64,000 nt of DNA from Oscillospiraceae bacterium (GTDB taxonomy: Bacteria > Bacillota > Clostridia > Oscillospirales > Ruminococcaceae): positions 1 through 64,000 of the forward strand of contig JAGASN010000027.1 in the NCBI GenBank assembly GCA_017847875.1. Reading direction: 5' to 3'. Below the pieces are notes generated by a model. That model did not search any database, had not been told where the DNA came from, and saw only the letters and a list, made by a program, of their open reading frames with translations. Of the stretch, positions 51,565 to 60,094 are shown in pieces. The translations under genes and the position numbers were made by a program. Each line of letters opens with the position of its first letter. Positions within the stretch are counted from its first letter, which is position 1.

Positions 51565-51592
51565 TTGAAAAATATAAACAAGGTGGTATAAT
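51565..51592 (+). promoter_or_regulatory. Promoter of the NAD(P)HX repair gene
   Basis: TTGAAA (51565-51570), 16-base spacer, TATAAT (51587-51592). The palindromic repeat copy 7 lies in the resulting 5' leader. Confidence 0.6.
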
Positions 51593-51608
51593 GGATAAAA
51601 AGCCATAA

Positions 51609-51783
51609 GCCTTTCTTACAAAAGAAAGGTGGATTCGCCGCTTGCGGCGAAGGCGGAGGATTTTTTTGTAAAAGAATCCCCTCGCCACTTCGTGGCCCTC
51701 TTTGCTCGCCGCAGACGGCAAACCCCTCTGTCTGCTGCGCAGACATCTCCCCTGTAAGGGGAGTCTCCTTTAACAAGGGGCGC
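51609..51783 (+). repeat. Composite palindromic repeat, copy 7 (complex)
   Basis: Hairpins CCTTTCTT/AAGAAAGG, CGCCGCTTGCGGCG, CCACTTCGTGG, GTCTGCTGCGCAGAC and CTCCCCT/AGGGGAG in series, then TTTAACAAGGGG. It looks like a full element with an extra arm inserted. It ends just before the nnr ribosome site. Confidence 0.8.
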
Positions 51784-51800
51784 AAATAAGGAGGTACTCC

Positions 51801-53339
51801 ATGAAAATTCTTACAGTTGAACAGATGAAAACAGAAGAGCGCCTTTCGGACGAAATGGGCGTAACCTATCAGCGCCTTATGGAAAATGCCGGCTGTGCCG
51901 CGGCGGCTTTTATCCGAAAAACTCTTTCAAACGTTGCCGGTCGCAATTTTATGATTTTCTGCGGAAGCGGAAACAACGGCGGCGACGGATTGGTCGTTGC
52001 AAGAAAGCTTTTTGAAGAAGGCGCAAATGTAATTGTCGTTCTCTGCGGCGGAATTCCGAGAAGCGACGAAGCAAAATATATGTATAACTGCGTTATCCAG
52101 GCGGGAATAACCATGCTGGATTTCGAACTCGACCGCAAAAAAGTCGATGAATTTCTCTGCGGAGCGGATATTATAATCGATGCCCTTTTCGGAACCGGCT
52201 TTTCAGGAGAATTCCGGGCACCCTATGATGAAATTGTCGAAATGATAAATTCCGATATCGCGGTAAAAATTTCTCTCGATATCCCGAGCGGAGTTAATGC
52301 AGAAACGGGTCTTTGCGCAAAAAATTCCGTAAAAGCGAATTTCACCGTTGCTTTTGAAGCGGCAAAACCCGGACATCTTCTCCTTCCCGGAAAGGAATTC
52401 TGCGGAAAGACGGAAGTTGTCGATATCGGAATTCCTCACGAAGTTCGGGCGCAGGTTGCGCAGAATTGTTTCCTCACAAGCGAAGAAATGGTTTTTTCTT
52501 CAATTCGGAAAAGACCCCGCTTTTCCAACAAAGGCACTTTCGGAAAGCTCCTTTGCATAACCGGTTCCGCGAATTTTCCCGGTGCGGCGGTTCTTTCGGC
52601 TCTTGGAGCAATGAAATCCGGAGCGGGAATAACCACCGTTGCGACGACGGAAAAAGTGATTTCAATGATTGCGGGAAGGATTCCCGAGGCAACTTTTCTT
52701 CCTCTTCCGGAAAATCCTGACGGAACGATTTCCGCCGAAGCAAAAGAAAAAATCCTTCCGTTCCTCGAAAACGTCGATGCGGTTCTGATTGGCTGCGGTC
52801 TCGGAAGAGGAAAGGATATCGGCGAAATCGTTGAATTCGTTCTCGAAAACGCAAACTGCACCGTTGTTATCGATGCGGACGGGCTCAACTGCATTTCCGG
52901 AAATCCGGAAGTTATTAAAAAAGCAAAACAGATTCCGATAATAACTCCCCATATGGGAGAAATGGCTCGCCTTTGCGGAGTTTCGATTCCGGAAACGGTT
53001 GAAAAACGAATTGAAATCGCTTCAAAAACCGCAAAAGAATTTGATGCAATTGTTGTGCTTAAGGATTCAACAACCGTTATTGCGGAACCCGGCGGCGATG
53101 TTTATTTCAATTCCACCGGAAACCCCGGACTTTCAAAAGGCGGAAGCGGCGATTGCCTTGCGGGAATGATAGCTTCCTTTGCCGCCCAGTGTTATATCGA
53201 AACTTCCTGCGCGGTCTGCGGAGTTTATCTCCATGGTCTTGCGGCGGATAATGCCGCAAAGGAACTTTCCGAATATGGAATGCTCCCGAGCGATATTCCC
53301 GATTATCTTTGCAAAATTTTTGCGGAAAAAGGACTTTGA
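51801..53339 (+). CDS. nnr: Bifunctional NAD(P)H-hydrate epimerase / ADP-dependent dehydratase
   Basis: 512 residues, AAGGAGG site. The N-terminal YjeF_N domain (1 to ~210) shows CGSGNNGGDGLVVARKL and DALFGTGFSGE; the C-terminal kinase-like dehydratase (about 225-505) shows GSANFPGAAVLSALGAMKSGAG, ITPHMGEMARL and GNPGLSKGGSGDCLAG with the catalytic Asp. It repairs hydrated NADH/NADPH. The fusion is the common bacterial arrangement. Confidence 0.97.
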   Translation: MKILTVEQMKTEERLSDEMGVTYQRLMENAGCAAAAFIRKTLSNVAGRNFMIFCGSGNNGGDGLVVARKLFEEGANVIVVLCGGIPRSDEAKYMYNCVIQAGITMLDFELDRKKVDEFLCGADIIIDALFGTGFSGEFRAPYDEIVEMINSDIAVKISLDIPSGVNAETGLCAKNSVKANFTVAFEAAKPGHLLLPGKEFCGKTEVVDIGIPHEVRAQVAQNCFLTSEEMVFSSIRKRPRFSNKGTFGKLLCITGSANFPGAAVLSALGAMKSGAGITTVATTEKVISMIAGRIPEATFLPLPENPDGTISAEAKEKILPFLENVDAVLIGCGLGRGKDIGEIVEFVLENANCTVVIDADGLNCISGNPEVIKKAKQIPIITPHMGEMARLCGVSIPETVEKRIEIASKTAKEFDAIVVLKDSTTVIAEPGGDVYFNSTGNPGLSKGGSGDCLAGMIASFAAQCYIETSCAVCGVYLHGLAADNAAKELSEYGMLPSDIPDYLCKIFAEKGL

Positions 53340-53345
53340 TGAATA

Positions 53346-53391
53346 AAAACCTCCCGAAGCGGATATAAATTATTCCGGAAAGGGAGGTTTT
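53346..53391 (+). terminator. Terminator-like hairpin containing the next gene's ribosome site
   Basis: AAAACCTCCC (53346-53355) pairs with GGGAGGTTTT (53382-53391) just after the nnr stop. The GGGAGG arm is also the ribosome site of the lipoprotein gene starting at 53396, and no separate promoter is evident between them. Confidence 0.65.
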
Positions 53392-53395
53392 TTAT

Positions 53396-53908
53396 ATGAG
53401 AAAAATTATTCTGTCGTTTGTGTTTCTGTTTTTGTTTTCCGGGTGCTCAAATTCGGTTTCCGTAACTCCGCAGGAGGTTGCAAAAAGATATGAACAGGAT
53501 TTTTCTTCCTCGGTTCTTGCGGTTTTCGGAGATAACCGGGCGGAAATGGAAGCTTTGAAAAACGGCATGAGCATCAGTATTTTTGCAAATTCTCCGGCGG
53601 AACTTTCCGGAATGGGAATTGAAATTTCTGATGAGCACGCAAAGATAACCTATAACGGAATGGAAGAGGAAATCAAAAAAGATTCTCTTCCGGAAGGAAC
53701 GCCTTTTTTGCTTCTGGAAGAACTTTTTGAAGAACTTTCGGATCCGGAAGAATTTACTTTGAGCACGGAAAATGAAAAACTTATCGCAAATTTCGAAGAT
53801 TTTTCCGCGGTTCTTTCACCGGAAGATTTTTCGCTCATCAGCGCAAAATTTCCGCTTTTTGAAACGGAGTTCACGTTTTCCGATTTTGTATTCAAACCCG
53901 CCGAATAA
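53396..53908 (+). CDS. Small lipoprotein, unknown
   Basis: 170 residues. The signal ends FSGC (Cys17). The mature part alternates helices and strands, is acidic, and has no recognised domain (segments VAKRYEQDFSSSVLAVFGDN and FEDFSAVLSPEDFSLISAKF). Resembles small DUF-type lipoproteins of Clostridia in layout only. Expression must pass the hairpin at 53346-53391, so it may be low or regulated at translation. Confidence 0.8.
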   Translation: MRKIILSFVFLFLFSGCSNSVSVTPQEVAKRYEQDFSSSVLAVFGDNRAEMEALKNGMSISIFANSPAELSGMGIEISDEHAKITYNGMEEEIKKDSLPEGTPFLLLEELFEELSDPEEFTLSTENEKLIANFEDFSAVLSPEDFSLISAKFPLFETEFTFSDFVFKPAE

Positions 53909-53938
53909 AATTTTTTTGAAAATTTTTCAAAAAAACGC

Positions 53939-53967
53939 TTGCAATTTTTGAAATGATATGATATTAT
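53939..53967 (+). promoter_or_regulatory. Promoter of tRNA-Val
   Basis: TTGCAA (53939-53944), 17-base spacer, TATTAT (53962-53967), 18 bases before the tRNA 5' end. Confidence 0.7.
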
Positions 53968-53984
53968 AACCCTTGCTCAGCTAT

Positions 53985-54060
53985 GGACGGTTAGCTCAGC
54001 TGGTAGAGCTTCCGCTTGACGTGCGGAAGGTCACAGGTTCGAGTCCTGTACCGTCCACCA
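53985..54060 (+). tRNA. tRNA-Val (anticodon GAC)
   Basis: 76 bases with encoded CCA. Acceptor stem GGACGGT/ACCGTCC, D arm GCTCAGCTGGTAGAGC, anticodon stem TTCCGC/GCGGAA with loop TTGACGT (anticodon GAC, reads GUC/GUU), T arm ACAGGTTCGAGTCCTGT. Confidence 0.97.
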
Positions 54061-54061
54061 T

Positions 54062-54099
54062 AAAAACAAAAGGCACGCATTTGCGTGCCTTTTGTTTTT
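54062..54099 (+). terminator. Terminator of tRNA-Val
   Basis: AAAAACAAAAGGCACGCA pairs perfectly with TGCGTGCCTTTTGTTTTT. Confidence 0.9.
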
Positions 54100-54214
54100 A
54101 TATTGAAATCGCAGGGACGAGAACGACGTTCGATAAGTGACGACCCGCAAAAACAAGTCTTCGGCGAAGTTTGAGCGGCTGACGGAACTTATGTAGGGAG
54201 CGAAGCGAGTCGCT

Positions 54215-54233
54215 GTCCTGTACCGTCCACCAT
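54215..54233 (+). repeat. Duplicate of the tRNA-Val 3' end (possible att remnant)
   Basis: GTCCTGTACCGTCCACCAT here repeats 54043-54061 exactly (19 bases), 172 bases downstream. The rest of a tRNA is not present. Such partial copies mark the far end of elements that integrate into tRNA genes; no integrase gene lies between, so this would be a scar. A simple local duplication is the alternative. Confidence 0.65.
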
Positions 54234-54234
54234 T

Positions 54235-54271
54235 AAAAAACCGAAAAGCAAATTTGCTTTCCGTTTTTTTT
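54235..54271 (+). terminator. Hairpin after the duplicated tRNA end
   Basis: AAAAGCAAA pairs with TTTGCTTT, flanked by AACCG and CCGTT and a T run; it looks like an intrinsic terminator, though no gene ends directly before it. Confidence 0.5.
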
Positions 54272-54335
54272 CTATTTACAAAAAACTTTCTTCGTGAGAT
54301 AATTATTTTGTAATAAAAATGAACGGAGGATGTTT

Positions 54336-54728
54336 ATGAAAAAGAGTGTTTTGTTCGGTTTAACCGCCGGTCTGGCTGCTGCTTCCGCCGCCGCAGTTTT
54401 TGTTGGAAAAATTTCGAAAGAAATCAAAAACGACCTTGTTGAAGAAGAATTTGATTCTCCGTTCGGCAACAACTGGATAAAAATTTCTATGGGTTCTTCC
54501 GAAAGCGCAAAAGGGCTTATGTATATCAAAGTTCAGGCGGAATGTGATTCCAACGAGGATATTTGCAAGCTCGTTCTTTTTGCGGAAAAGGATGCAACCG
54601 TTTCAATGGTTTGGGAAGACAACGAGCATTTTTTACTTCTTGTGGGAAACGGAAAACGCAAACAATGTTGTGACGTTGCCTTTGATATAAAAAACATCAC
54701 AATGAAATATTACCCGGTAAAAATATGA
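54336..54728 (+). CDS. Unknown 130-residue protein with N-terminal membrane segment
   Basis: The ATG at 54336 lies six bases after GGAGG; an ATG at 54330 directly abuts the site and is less likely. A hydrophobic segment (about 5-24, alanine-rich) is a membrane anchor or signal; the remainder appears beta-rich with four Cys (KVQAECDSNEDICKLVLF and RKQCCDV). No family recognised. It is isolated between the tRNA-Val scar and a bidirectional terminator, so it could be cargo of an old insertion (inference). Confidence 0.72.
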   Translation: MKKSVLFGLTAGLAAASAAAVFVGKISKEIKNDLVEEEFDSPFGNNWIKISMGSSESAKGLMYIKVQAECDSNEDICKLVLFAEKDATVSMVWEDNEHFLLLVGNGKRKQCCDVAFDIKNITMKYYPVKI

Positions 54729-54732
54729 TAAA

Positions 54733-54761
54733 AAAACGGCGGAAAAATTCCGCCGTTTTTC
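54733..54761. terminator. Bidirectional terminator between convergent genes
   Basis: AAAAACGGCGGA pairs with TCCGCCGTTTTT around AAAAT. Confidence 0.9.
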
Positions 54762-54767
54762 TTTTTT

Positions 54768-55304
54768 TTAATCGCAGACATAAAGCCCGAAAAGAGCAAG
54801 GGTTCCGTTTCCGTCATATTCCATTCCGGCGCTTTCCGCAAGTTTTCTTGCGTGGATGCAGAAAGCGGAAATGCAGGAAAATTTCATATCCGGAAAATTG
54901 CAGGGTTTGCCTTCGGTTATGGCGCAGGGGTTACAAAGGCTGCAGCCGCTGGAACCTATCATGAATCCGGGGTGGCCTTCCTCCCGGAGTTTTTTCATAA
55001 GGCGAAGACCGGCGGCGTTGTGCTGTCCCTTCGCTTTTTTGATTGCTTCGCCGTCTTTATAATCGGAAATGGGCCAGATGCTTTGGAGAACGATAGCGTG
55101 TTTGTGGGAAAGAACGCGGTTTTTCATTTCTTCGGGAGTTCCGCAATCCGGCGGACAGGAATAGTTAACGGCAAATTTTCCGCAAAGATTTTCCGCGCAA
55201 TAGGGGCGGAAAGCTTCGTCAAAAACGATATCTGCGGTATCGACCACAGCGGCATGGGAAAAACCTTCCTCTTTTGCAAGGGAAACAAGCATTTCGTCGG
55301 TCAT
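54768..55304 (-). CDS. DUF2284 cysteine-rich putative metal-binding protein
   Basis: 178 residues from the ATG after AAGGAGA (MTDEMLVSLAKEEGFSHAAV); an upstream in-frame start would add 46 poorly conserved-looking residues. About a dozen Cys in clusters: CAENLCGKFAVNYSCPPDCG, GSSGCSLCNPC, GKPCNFP and SCISAFCIHA. This matches DUF2284, thought to bind metal or iron-sulfur clusters. No partner gene is adjacent. Confidence 0.88.
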   Translation of the reverse strand: MTDEMLVSLAKEEGFSHAAVVDTADIVFDEAFRPYCAENLCGKFAVNYSCPPDCGTPEEMKNRVLSHKHAIVLQSIWPISDYKDGEAIKKAKGQHNAAGLRLMKKLREEGHPGFMIGSSGCSLCNPCAITEGKPCNFPDMKFSCISAFCIHARKLAESAGMEYDGNGTLALFGLYVCD

Positions 55305-55474
55305 ATCAAAAAATCTCCTTTTATATGAAATCCGATTTGATTTTACAGCAAAAAAATCTTTTTGTCCAGCGCGATTTTTGCTGTTAAATTCACAAAAAAT
55401 TAATTGCCTTAAATATATATGTATGGTATAATAAAATGTCAAAATGGGTAACTATGTAAAGAAGGTGAAACCGC

Positions 55475-55975
55475 TTGCGGATAATCGGAATCGACCCGGG
55501 CTATGCAATAGTCGGAGTGGGCGTTGTGGATTACGTAAAAAACAAGTTCTATCCGGTAAAATTCGGTGCGGTGGATACCCCCGCCGGAACGCCTTTTGAA
55601 GAAAGGCTCCGGATAATTTACGATACCGTAAAAGAGGTTATTGAAGAAACAAAGCCCGAATGTATGAGCATTGAAAGACTTTATTTCAACAGCAACCAGA
55701 AAACCGCCATCGACGTTGCGGAAGCAAGGGGAGTTATCCTTCTTGCCGCGATCCAGGCGGGAATCCCGATTTTTGAATATACCCCGCTCCAGATAAAACA
55801 GTCATTGGTCGGTTACGGAAGAGCGGAAAAACACCAGGTACAGATAATGGTCCGCGATACTTTAAGGCTCGAAGCTGTTCCGAAACCGGACGATACTGCC
55901 GATGCTCTTGCGGCGGCGATTTGCCACGGTTACAGCAACGGTTCGCGGCTTTCAAAAGCGATTAAAGAGATATAA
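55475..55975 (+). CDS. ruvC: Crossover junction endodeoxyribonuclease RuvC
   Basis: 166 residues, TTG start after GAAGG. Catalytic acids: Asp in IGIDPGYA (residue 7), Glu in SIERLYF, and the C-terminal KPDDTADALAAAICH. It resolves Holliday junctions in concert with RuvAB encoded downstream. Confidence 0.97.
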   Translation: MRIIGIDPGYAIVGVGVVDYVKNKFYPVKFGAVDTPAGTPFEERLRIIYDTVKEVIEETKPECMSIERLYFNSNQKTAIDVAEARGVILLAAIQAGIPIFEYTPLQIKQSLVGYGRAEKHQVQIMVRDTLRLEAVPKPDDTADALAAAICHGYSNGSRLSKAIKEI

Positions 55976-55985
55976 CAATACGATT

Positions 55986-56013
55986 TACCGTAGGGGCGGA
56001 TATCATCCGCCCG
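55986..56013 (+). repeat. GCGGATA palindrome, isolated copy
   Basis: TACCGTAGGGGCGGATATCA followed by TCCGCCCG. The same short palindrome forms the outer end of repeat copies 3 and 5. Here it stands alone between ruvC and ruvA. Confidence 0.8.
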
Positions 56014-56038
56014 AAAAAATATTTTTGAGGTAAAAGAT

Positions 56039-56647
56039 ATGATATACAGCCTTAACGGAAAACTTTTACATATTGAGGAAGGATTTTTTGTTGTGGAATG
56101 CGCCGGCGTCGGCTATCTTTGCAAAGCTTCCGCAACAACTCTTTCCTGCCTTCCGCCGAAAGAAAGCGAAGTTTTTGTCTATACGACAATGACATATAAC
56201 CAGGAAACCGGCACAGATCTTTATGGATTTTATGACAGAGCTGAGCAGGATTGTTTCAGAATGCTCACTTCAATTTCCGGAATCGGCCCGAAAGCCGCTC
56301 TTGCGGTTCTTTCGGAATTCACTCCGGATTCCTTTGCCCTTGCGGTTGCTTCCGGCGATGCAAAAGCCATTACCAGAGCAAAGGGAATCGGCCCGAAAGC
56401 CGCCCAGAGAATTATTCTCGAGCTTCGTGATAAAATTTCGAACGATTCCGTTTCCAAAGGTTTTTCTTCCGCTCCTGCGGTTTCTGTCGGAAGAATCGGC
56501 GGAAACGCCGGCGAAGCAATTGCCGCAATGGTAAGCCTTGGTTACACAAATTCAGAAGCCGCCGCGGTTATCGGAAAACTTGACCAGAGCCTTCCCGTTG
56601 ATGAAATGATAAAAGCGGCTCTCAAAGCCATTGCAATGAAAAGATAA
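56039..56647 (+). CDS. ruvA: Holliday junction DNA helicase subunit RuvA
   Basis: 202 residues, weak-to-moderate GAGG site. OB domain (1-64) beginning MIYSLNGKLLHIEEGFFVVE, two helix-hairpin-helix motifs (SISGIGPKAALAVLSEF and RAKGIGPKAAQRIILELRDK) and a C-terminal domain (about 150-202). Binds the four-way junction and loads RuvB. 15 bases separate it from ruvB. Confidence 0.97.
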   Translation: MIYSLNGKLLHIEEGFFVVECAGVGYLCKASATTLSCLPPKESEVFVYTTMTYNQETGTDLYGFYDRAEQDCFRMLTSISGIGPKAALAVLSEFTPDSFALAVASGDAKAITRAKGIGPKAAQRIILELRDKISNDSVSKGFSSAPAVSVGRIGGNAGEAIAAMVSLGYTNSEAAAVIGKLDQSLPVDEMIKAALKAIAMKR

Positions 56648-56661
56648 GGAGCGATTTTTAA

Positions 56662-57720
56662 ATGCTTTCCAACCAGATGGATTTTGAAAACAGAATAGTC
56701 GCTCCGGAATATGAGGAAACGGACAGGGAAAACGAACTTTCTCTTCGTCCCCGAACTCTTGATGAATATATCGGACAGACCAAAGCGAAGGAAAACATGG
56801 CGGTTTATATCGAAGCGGCAAAACGCCGCGGCGAAGCATTGGACCACGTTCTTCTCTATGGTCCTCCCGGGCTCGGAAAAACCACCCTTTCGGAAATTAT
56901 CGCGAACGAAATGGGAGTTGGTTTCCGAATAACAAGCGGTCCGGCAATCGAAAGACCCGGTGACCTTGCGGCTCTTTTAACAAACCTTAACGAAAACGAT
57001 ATACTTTTCATCGATGAAATTCATAGAATGAACAGAAGCGTTGAGGAAGTTCTTTATCCGGCAATGGAGGACTATGCCCTTGATATAATCGTCGGAAAAG
57101 GTCCTTCTGCAAGAAGCATCCGCGTTGATCTTCCGCATTTCACCCTTGTTGGCGCAACAACAAGGGCGGGACAGCTTTCCGCACCGCTTCGTGACCGTTT
57201 CGGCGTTGTTGAAAGGCTGGAACTTTATTCCCCTGCGGAACTTTGCAGAATTGTTGAGCGAAGCGCCGGAATACTCAACATTGAAATTGAGCACGAAGGC
57301 GCAATGGAACTTGCAAGAAGAAGCCGAGGAACTCCGCGAATTGCGAACAGATTCTTAAAAAGGATCCGCGATTTCGCCCAGGTTATCGGAAACGGAATCG
57401 TAACAAAGGAAATTGCGGCGGAAGCCCTTTCAAGGCTTGAAGTCGATGAACTCGGCCTTGATGCAATCGACCGCAGAATTCTTATGATGATGATAAAAAA
57501 CTATAACGGAGGTCCCGTCGGGCTCGAAACTCTTGCGGCCGCAACCGGCGAAGAATCCGTTACTATCGAAGACGTTTATGAACCCTATCTTATGCAGATA
57601 GGTTTCCTTACCAGAACGCCCAGAGGACGCTGTGCAACGGCTTTGGCTTATGAACATCTCGGAATGACGATGCCGGAACAGCCCTGCGGCGAATGTGAAC
57701 AAATGAGAATTGGAGAGTGA
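56662..57720 (+). CDS. ruvB: Holliday junction DNA helicase subunit RuvB
   Basis: 352 residues, AAGGAG site. Walker [16 protein letters not shown], Walker [10 protein letters not shown], sensor VGATTRAG and arginine finger in [10 protein letters not shown]-terminal winged helix. AAA+ motor for branch migration. Confidence 0.98.
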   Translation: MLSNQMDFENRIVAPEYEETDRENELSLRPRTLDEYIGQTKAKENMAVYIEAAKRRGEALDHVLLYGPPGLGKTTLSEIIANEMGVGFRITSGPAIERPGDLAALLTNLNENDILFIDEIHRMNRSVEEVLYPAMEDYALDIIVGKGPSARSIRVDLPHFTLVGATTRAGQLSAPLRDRFGVVERLELYSPAELCRIVERSAGILNIEIEHEGAMELARRSRGTPRIANRFLKRIRDFAQVIGNGIVTKEIAAEALSRLEVDELGLDAIDRRILMMMIKNYNGGPVGLETLAAATGEESVTIEDVYEPYLMQIGFLTRTPRGRCATALAYEHLGMTMPEQPCGECEQMRIGE

Positions 57721-57724
57721 TTCA

Positions 57725-59068
57725 ATGGGAAGAATTTTTGGAACAGACGGTGTTCGCGGAATTGCAAACGAAAAACTTGATGTGGAACTTGCACTTGCAA
57801 TTTCCCGCGCCGCGGGAATTATCATAAAAAACGAAACGGAAGGAAAACCGAAAGTAATTGTCGGAAGGGACACCCGCCTTTCCGGAACAATGCTGGAAGC
57901 TGCCGTTGCCGCAGGACTTTCTTCCGTTGGCTGCGATGTTGAACTTCTGGGCGTTGTTCCGACTCCGGCAGTAGCGTACCTTGTTACAAAACTCGGAGCT
58001 TCCGGCGGCGTTATGATAACCGCAAGCCACAACCCTTTTCAGTATAACGGAATAAAATATTTCGGTTCCACCGGTTTTAAGCTTACCGATGAACAGGAAA
58101 ACCGAATTGAGGGAATTGTTCTTGACGGAAGCGAACCTATTGAATTCGCTCCCACCGAAGAAATCGGAAAAATTTCTCACAACACCGAAGCGGCTGAACT
58201 TTATGTTGAACATATCGCTTCAACCGTCGGAGATCTTTCCGGAATTAAGATTGCGGTAGATTGCGCCAACGGAGCTTCCTATTCCACTGCAAAAAGAATT
58301 TTTGCAAAGGTGAATGCAAACGCAACCTTCCTCAATTGCGAACCCGACGGAATAAACGTAAACCGCGACTGCGGTTCTCTCCATATTTCCGCTCTTGGTA
58401 AATATGTAAAAGAAAACGGCTTTGACATAGGTGTTGCTTTCGATGGTGACGCTGACCGCTGCCTTGGGGTTGATGAAAACGGTGAGCTTATCGACGGCGA
58501 TATGTTCATGGCAATTCTTGCAAAAAGATTTGCAGGCGAGGGAAGACTTAACAAAAACATTTTTATTCCCACCATTATGAGCAATATGGGACTTTTTAAG
58601 TTTGCGGAAAAGCATAATATGAATTGCTATCCCACAAAAGTCGGCGACAGATATGTTCTTGAATCCCTTCTGAAACTCGGAGCTTCCCTTGGCGGAGAAC
58701 AAAGCGGACATATCATAATTCCGGAATTTATGACCACCGGTGACGGTGAACTTTCCGCACTTATGATAATCGAAACCATGAAGCTTGAAGGAAAAAAAGC
58801 TTCCGAACTTAAAAAAATAATGACCGTATATCCTCAGGTCATGGTGAATATTGAAGCTACCCCGGAAATGAAAGCCAAACTTGATGATCCGGAAGTAAAA
58901 AGCTATCTGGATATCGAAAGCGCACGTCTTGAAGGCGACGGAAGAATTCTTGTTCGTCCTTCCGGAACGGAACCGCTTATCCGAATTATGATCGAAGGCA
59001 AGGACGAACAAACAATCAACGACCTTGTTTATGAATGTGCCGAAACACTTAAGAACCTTTTAAGCTGA
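57725..59068 (+). CDS. glmM: Phosphoglucosamine mutase
   Basis: 447 residues from the ATG after GGAGAG (MGRIFGTDGVRGIAN). Phosphoserine loop VMITASHNPFQYNGIKYF, metal loop VAFDGDADRCLGVD, sugar-binding GGEQSGHIIIPEFMTTGDG and phosphate-binding RPSGTEPLIRIMIEG are complete. Makes glucosamine 1-phosphate for peptidoglycan and other envelope sugars. Begins four bases after the ruvB stop, an unusual linkage of recombination with wall synthesis genes. Confidence 0.98.
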   Translation: MGRIFGTDGVRGIANEKLDVELALAISRAAGIIIKNETEGKPKVIVGRDTRLSGTMLEAAVAAGLSSVGCDVELLGVVPTPAVAYLVTKLGASGGVMITASHNPFQYNGIKYFGSTGFKLTDEQENRIEGIVLDGSEPIEFAPTEEIGKISHNTEAAELYVEHIASTVGDLSGIKIAVDCANGASYSTAKRIFAKVNANATFLNCEPDGINVNRDCGSLHISALGKYVKENGFDIGVAFDGDADRCLGVDENGELIDGDMFMAILAKRFAGEGRLNKNIFIPTIMSNMGLFKFAEKHNMNCYPTKVGDRYVLESLLKLGASLGGEQSGHIIIPEFMTTGDGELSALMIIETMKLEGKKASELKKIMTVYPQVMVNIEATPEMKAKLDDPEVKSYLDIESARLEGDGRILVRPSGTEPLIRIMIEGKDEQTINDLVYECAETLKNLLS

Positions 59069-59077
59069 GGATTTGAA

Positions 59078-59950
59078 ATGAGATATACAAAAGATTGGAA
59101 AGATTATGAACTTTTGGATTGTTCCGAAGGCGAAAGACTTGAACGCTGGGGAAAAGTTATTCTTATAAGACCCGACCCGCAGATAATCTGGAACACCCCC
59201 AAGGAGCACCCAATGTGGAAACACGCGGACGCAAGATATGTCCGTTCCTCCCAGGGCGGCGGACATTGGGAATATCGCCGGGAACTTCCGGAGTTCTGGA
59301 AGATAAATTATAAAGACCTTACTTTCAAAATCAGCCCCACCGGCTTTAAACATACCGGACTTTTTCCGGAACAGGCCGTTAACTGGGATATGATGATCGA
59401 AAAAATAAAAGCGGCAAAAGCAGAGGGCAAAGAAGTTCGTGTTCTCAACCTCTTTGCATATACCGGCGGCGCAACCGTTGCGGCGGCTTCCGCAGGTGCT
59501 TCCGTCTGCCACGTTGATGCGGCAAAAGGAATGGTACATTGGGCAAGGGAAAACGCCGAACTTTCCTCGCTTAACGAAAAACCTGTCCGCTGGATAGTTG
59601 ATGACTGCAAAAAATTTGTTGAAAGAGAAATCCGCCGCGGAAGCAAATATGATGCGGTTATCCTCGATCCTCCTTCCTACGGAAGAGGTCCCGGCGGTGA
59701 AGTCTGGAAACTTGAAGAACATGTTTACGAACTCGTAAGCCTTGTTGCGGAAGTTCTTACGGAAGAACCGCTTTTCGTTCTTCTCAACAGCTATACCACC
59801 GGTCTTTCCGCTTCAACAATGTCCTATGTTCTCGGCTCCGCAATGAAAAAATTCGGCGGAAAAGTTTCCGCGGAAGAAATCGGGCTTCCGGTAACCCAAA
59901 GCGGAATGGCTCTTCCCTGCGGTTCTTCCGCAATCTGGACGAAAGAATAA
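59078..59950 (+). CDS. Class I SAM-dependent methyltransferase (RlmI/RlmK-like)
   Basis: 290 residues. SAM-binding segment VLNLFAYTGGATVAAASAGASVCHVDAAKGMVHWARENAELS (about 125-165) and the catalytic-side VILDPPSYGRGPGGEVWKLE resemble 23S rRNA m5C methyltransferases of the RlmI/K group. The N-terminal PUA domain of RlmI is absent. The RNA target is not known. Ten bases after glmM, same transcript likely. Confidence 0.9.
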   Translation: MRYTKDWKDYELLDCSEGERLERWGKVILIRPDPQIIWNTPKEHPMWKHADARYVRSSQGGGHWEYRRELPEFWKINYKDLTFKISPTGFKHTGLFPEQAVNWDMMIEKIKAAKAEGKEVRVLNLFAYTGGATVAAASAGASVCHVDAAKGMVHWARENAELSSLNEKPVRWIVDDCKKFVEREIRRGSKYDAVILDPPSYGRGPGGEVWKLEEHVYELVSLVAEVLTEEPLFVLLNSYTTGLSASTMSYVLGSAMKKFGGKVSAEEIGLPVTQSGMALPCGSSAIWTKE

Positions 59951-59952
59951 AA

Positions 59953-60077
59953 AAGGCTTCTCCTTGAGGAGAAGCTGTCAGCGCAGCTGACTGATGAGGT
60001 GCTTGTCCGCAAATTTATACCGCAATAATACCTCATTCGTCGCCTTCGGCGCCACCTTCCCCTCAAGGGGAAGGCTA
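59953..60077 (+). repeat. Composite palindromic repeat, copy 9 (full element)
   Basis: Left arm GGCTTCTCC/GGAGAAGC and GTCAGC/GCTGAC hairpins; centre bounded by GATGAGGT and ACCTCATT; right arm GTCGCC/GGCGCC-like and CCTTCCCCTCAAGGGGAAGG hairpins. Sits between the methyltransferase and GNAT genes. Confidence 0.85.
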
Positions 60078-60094
60078 AAAAGGAAGTGATTTGT

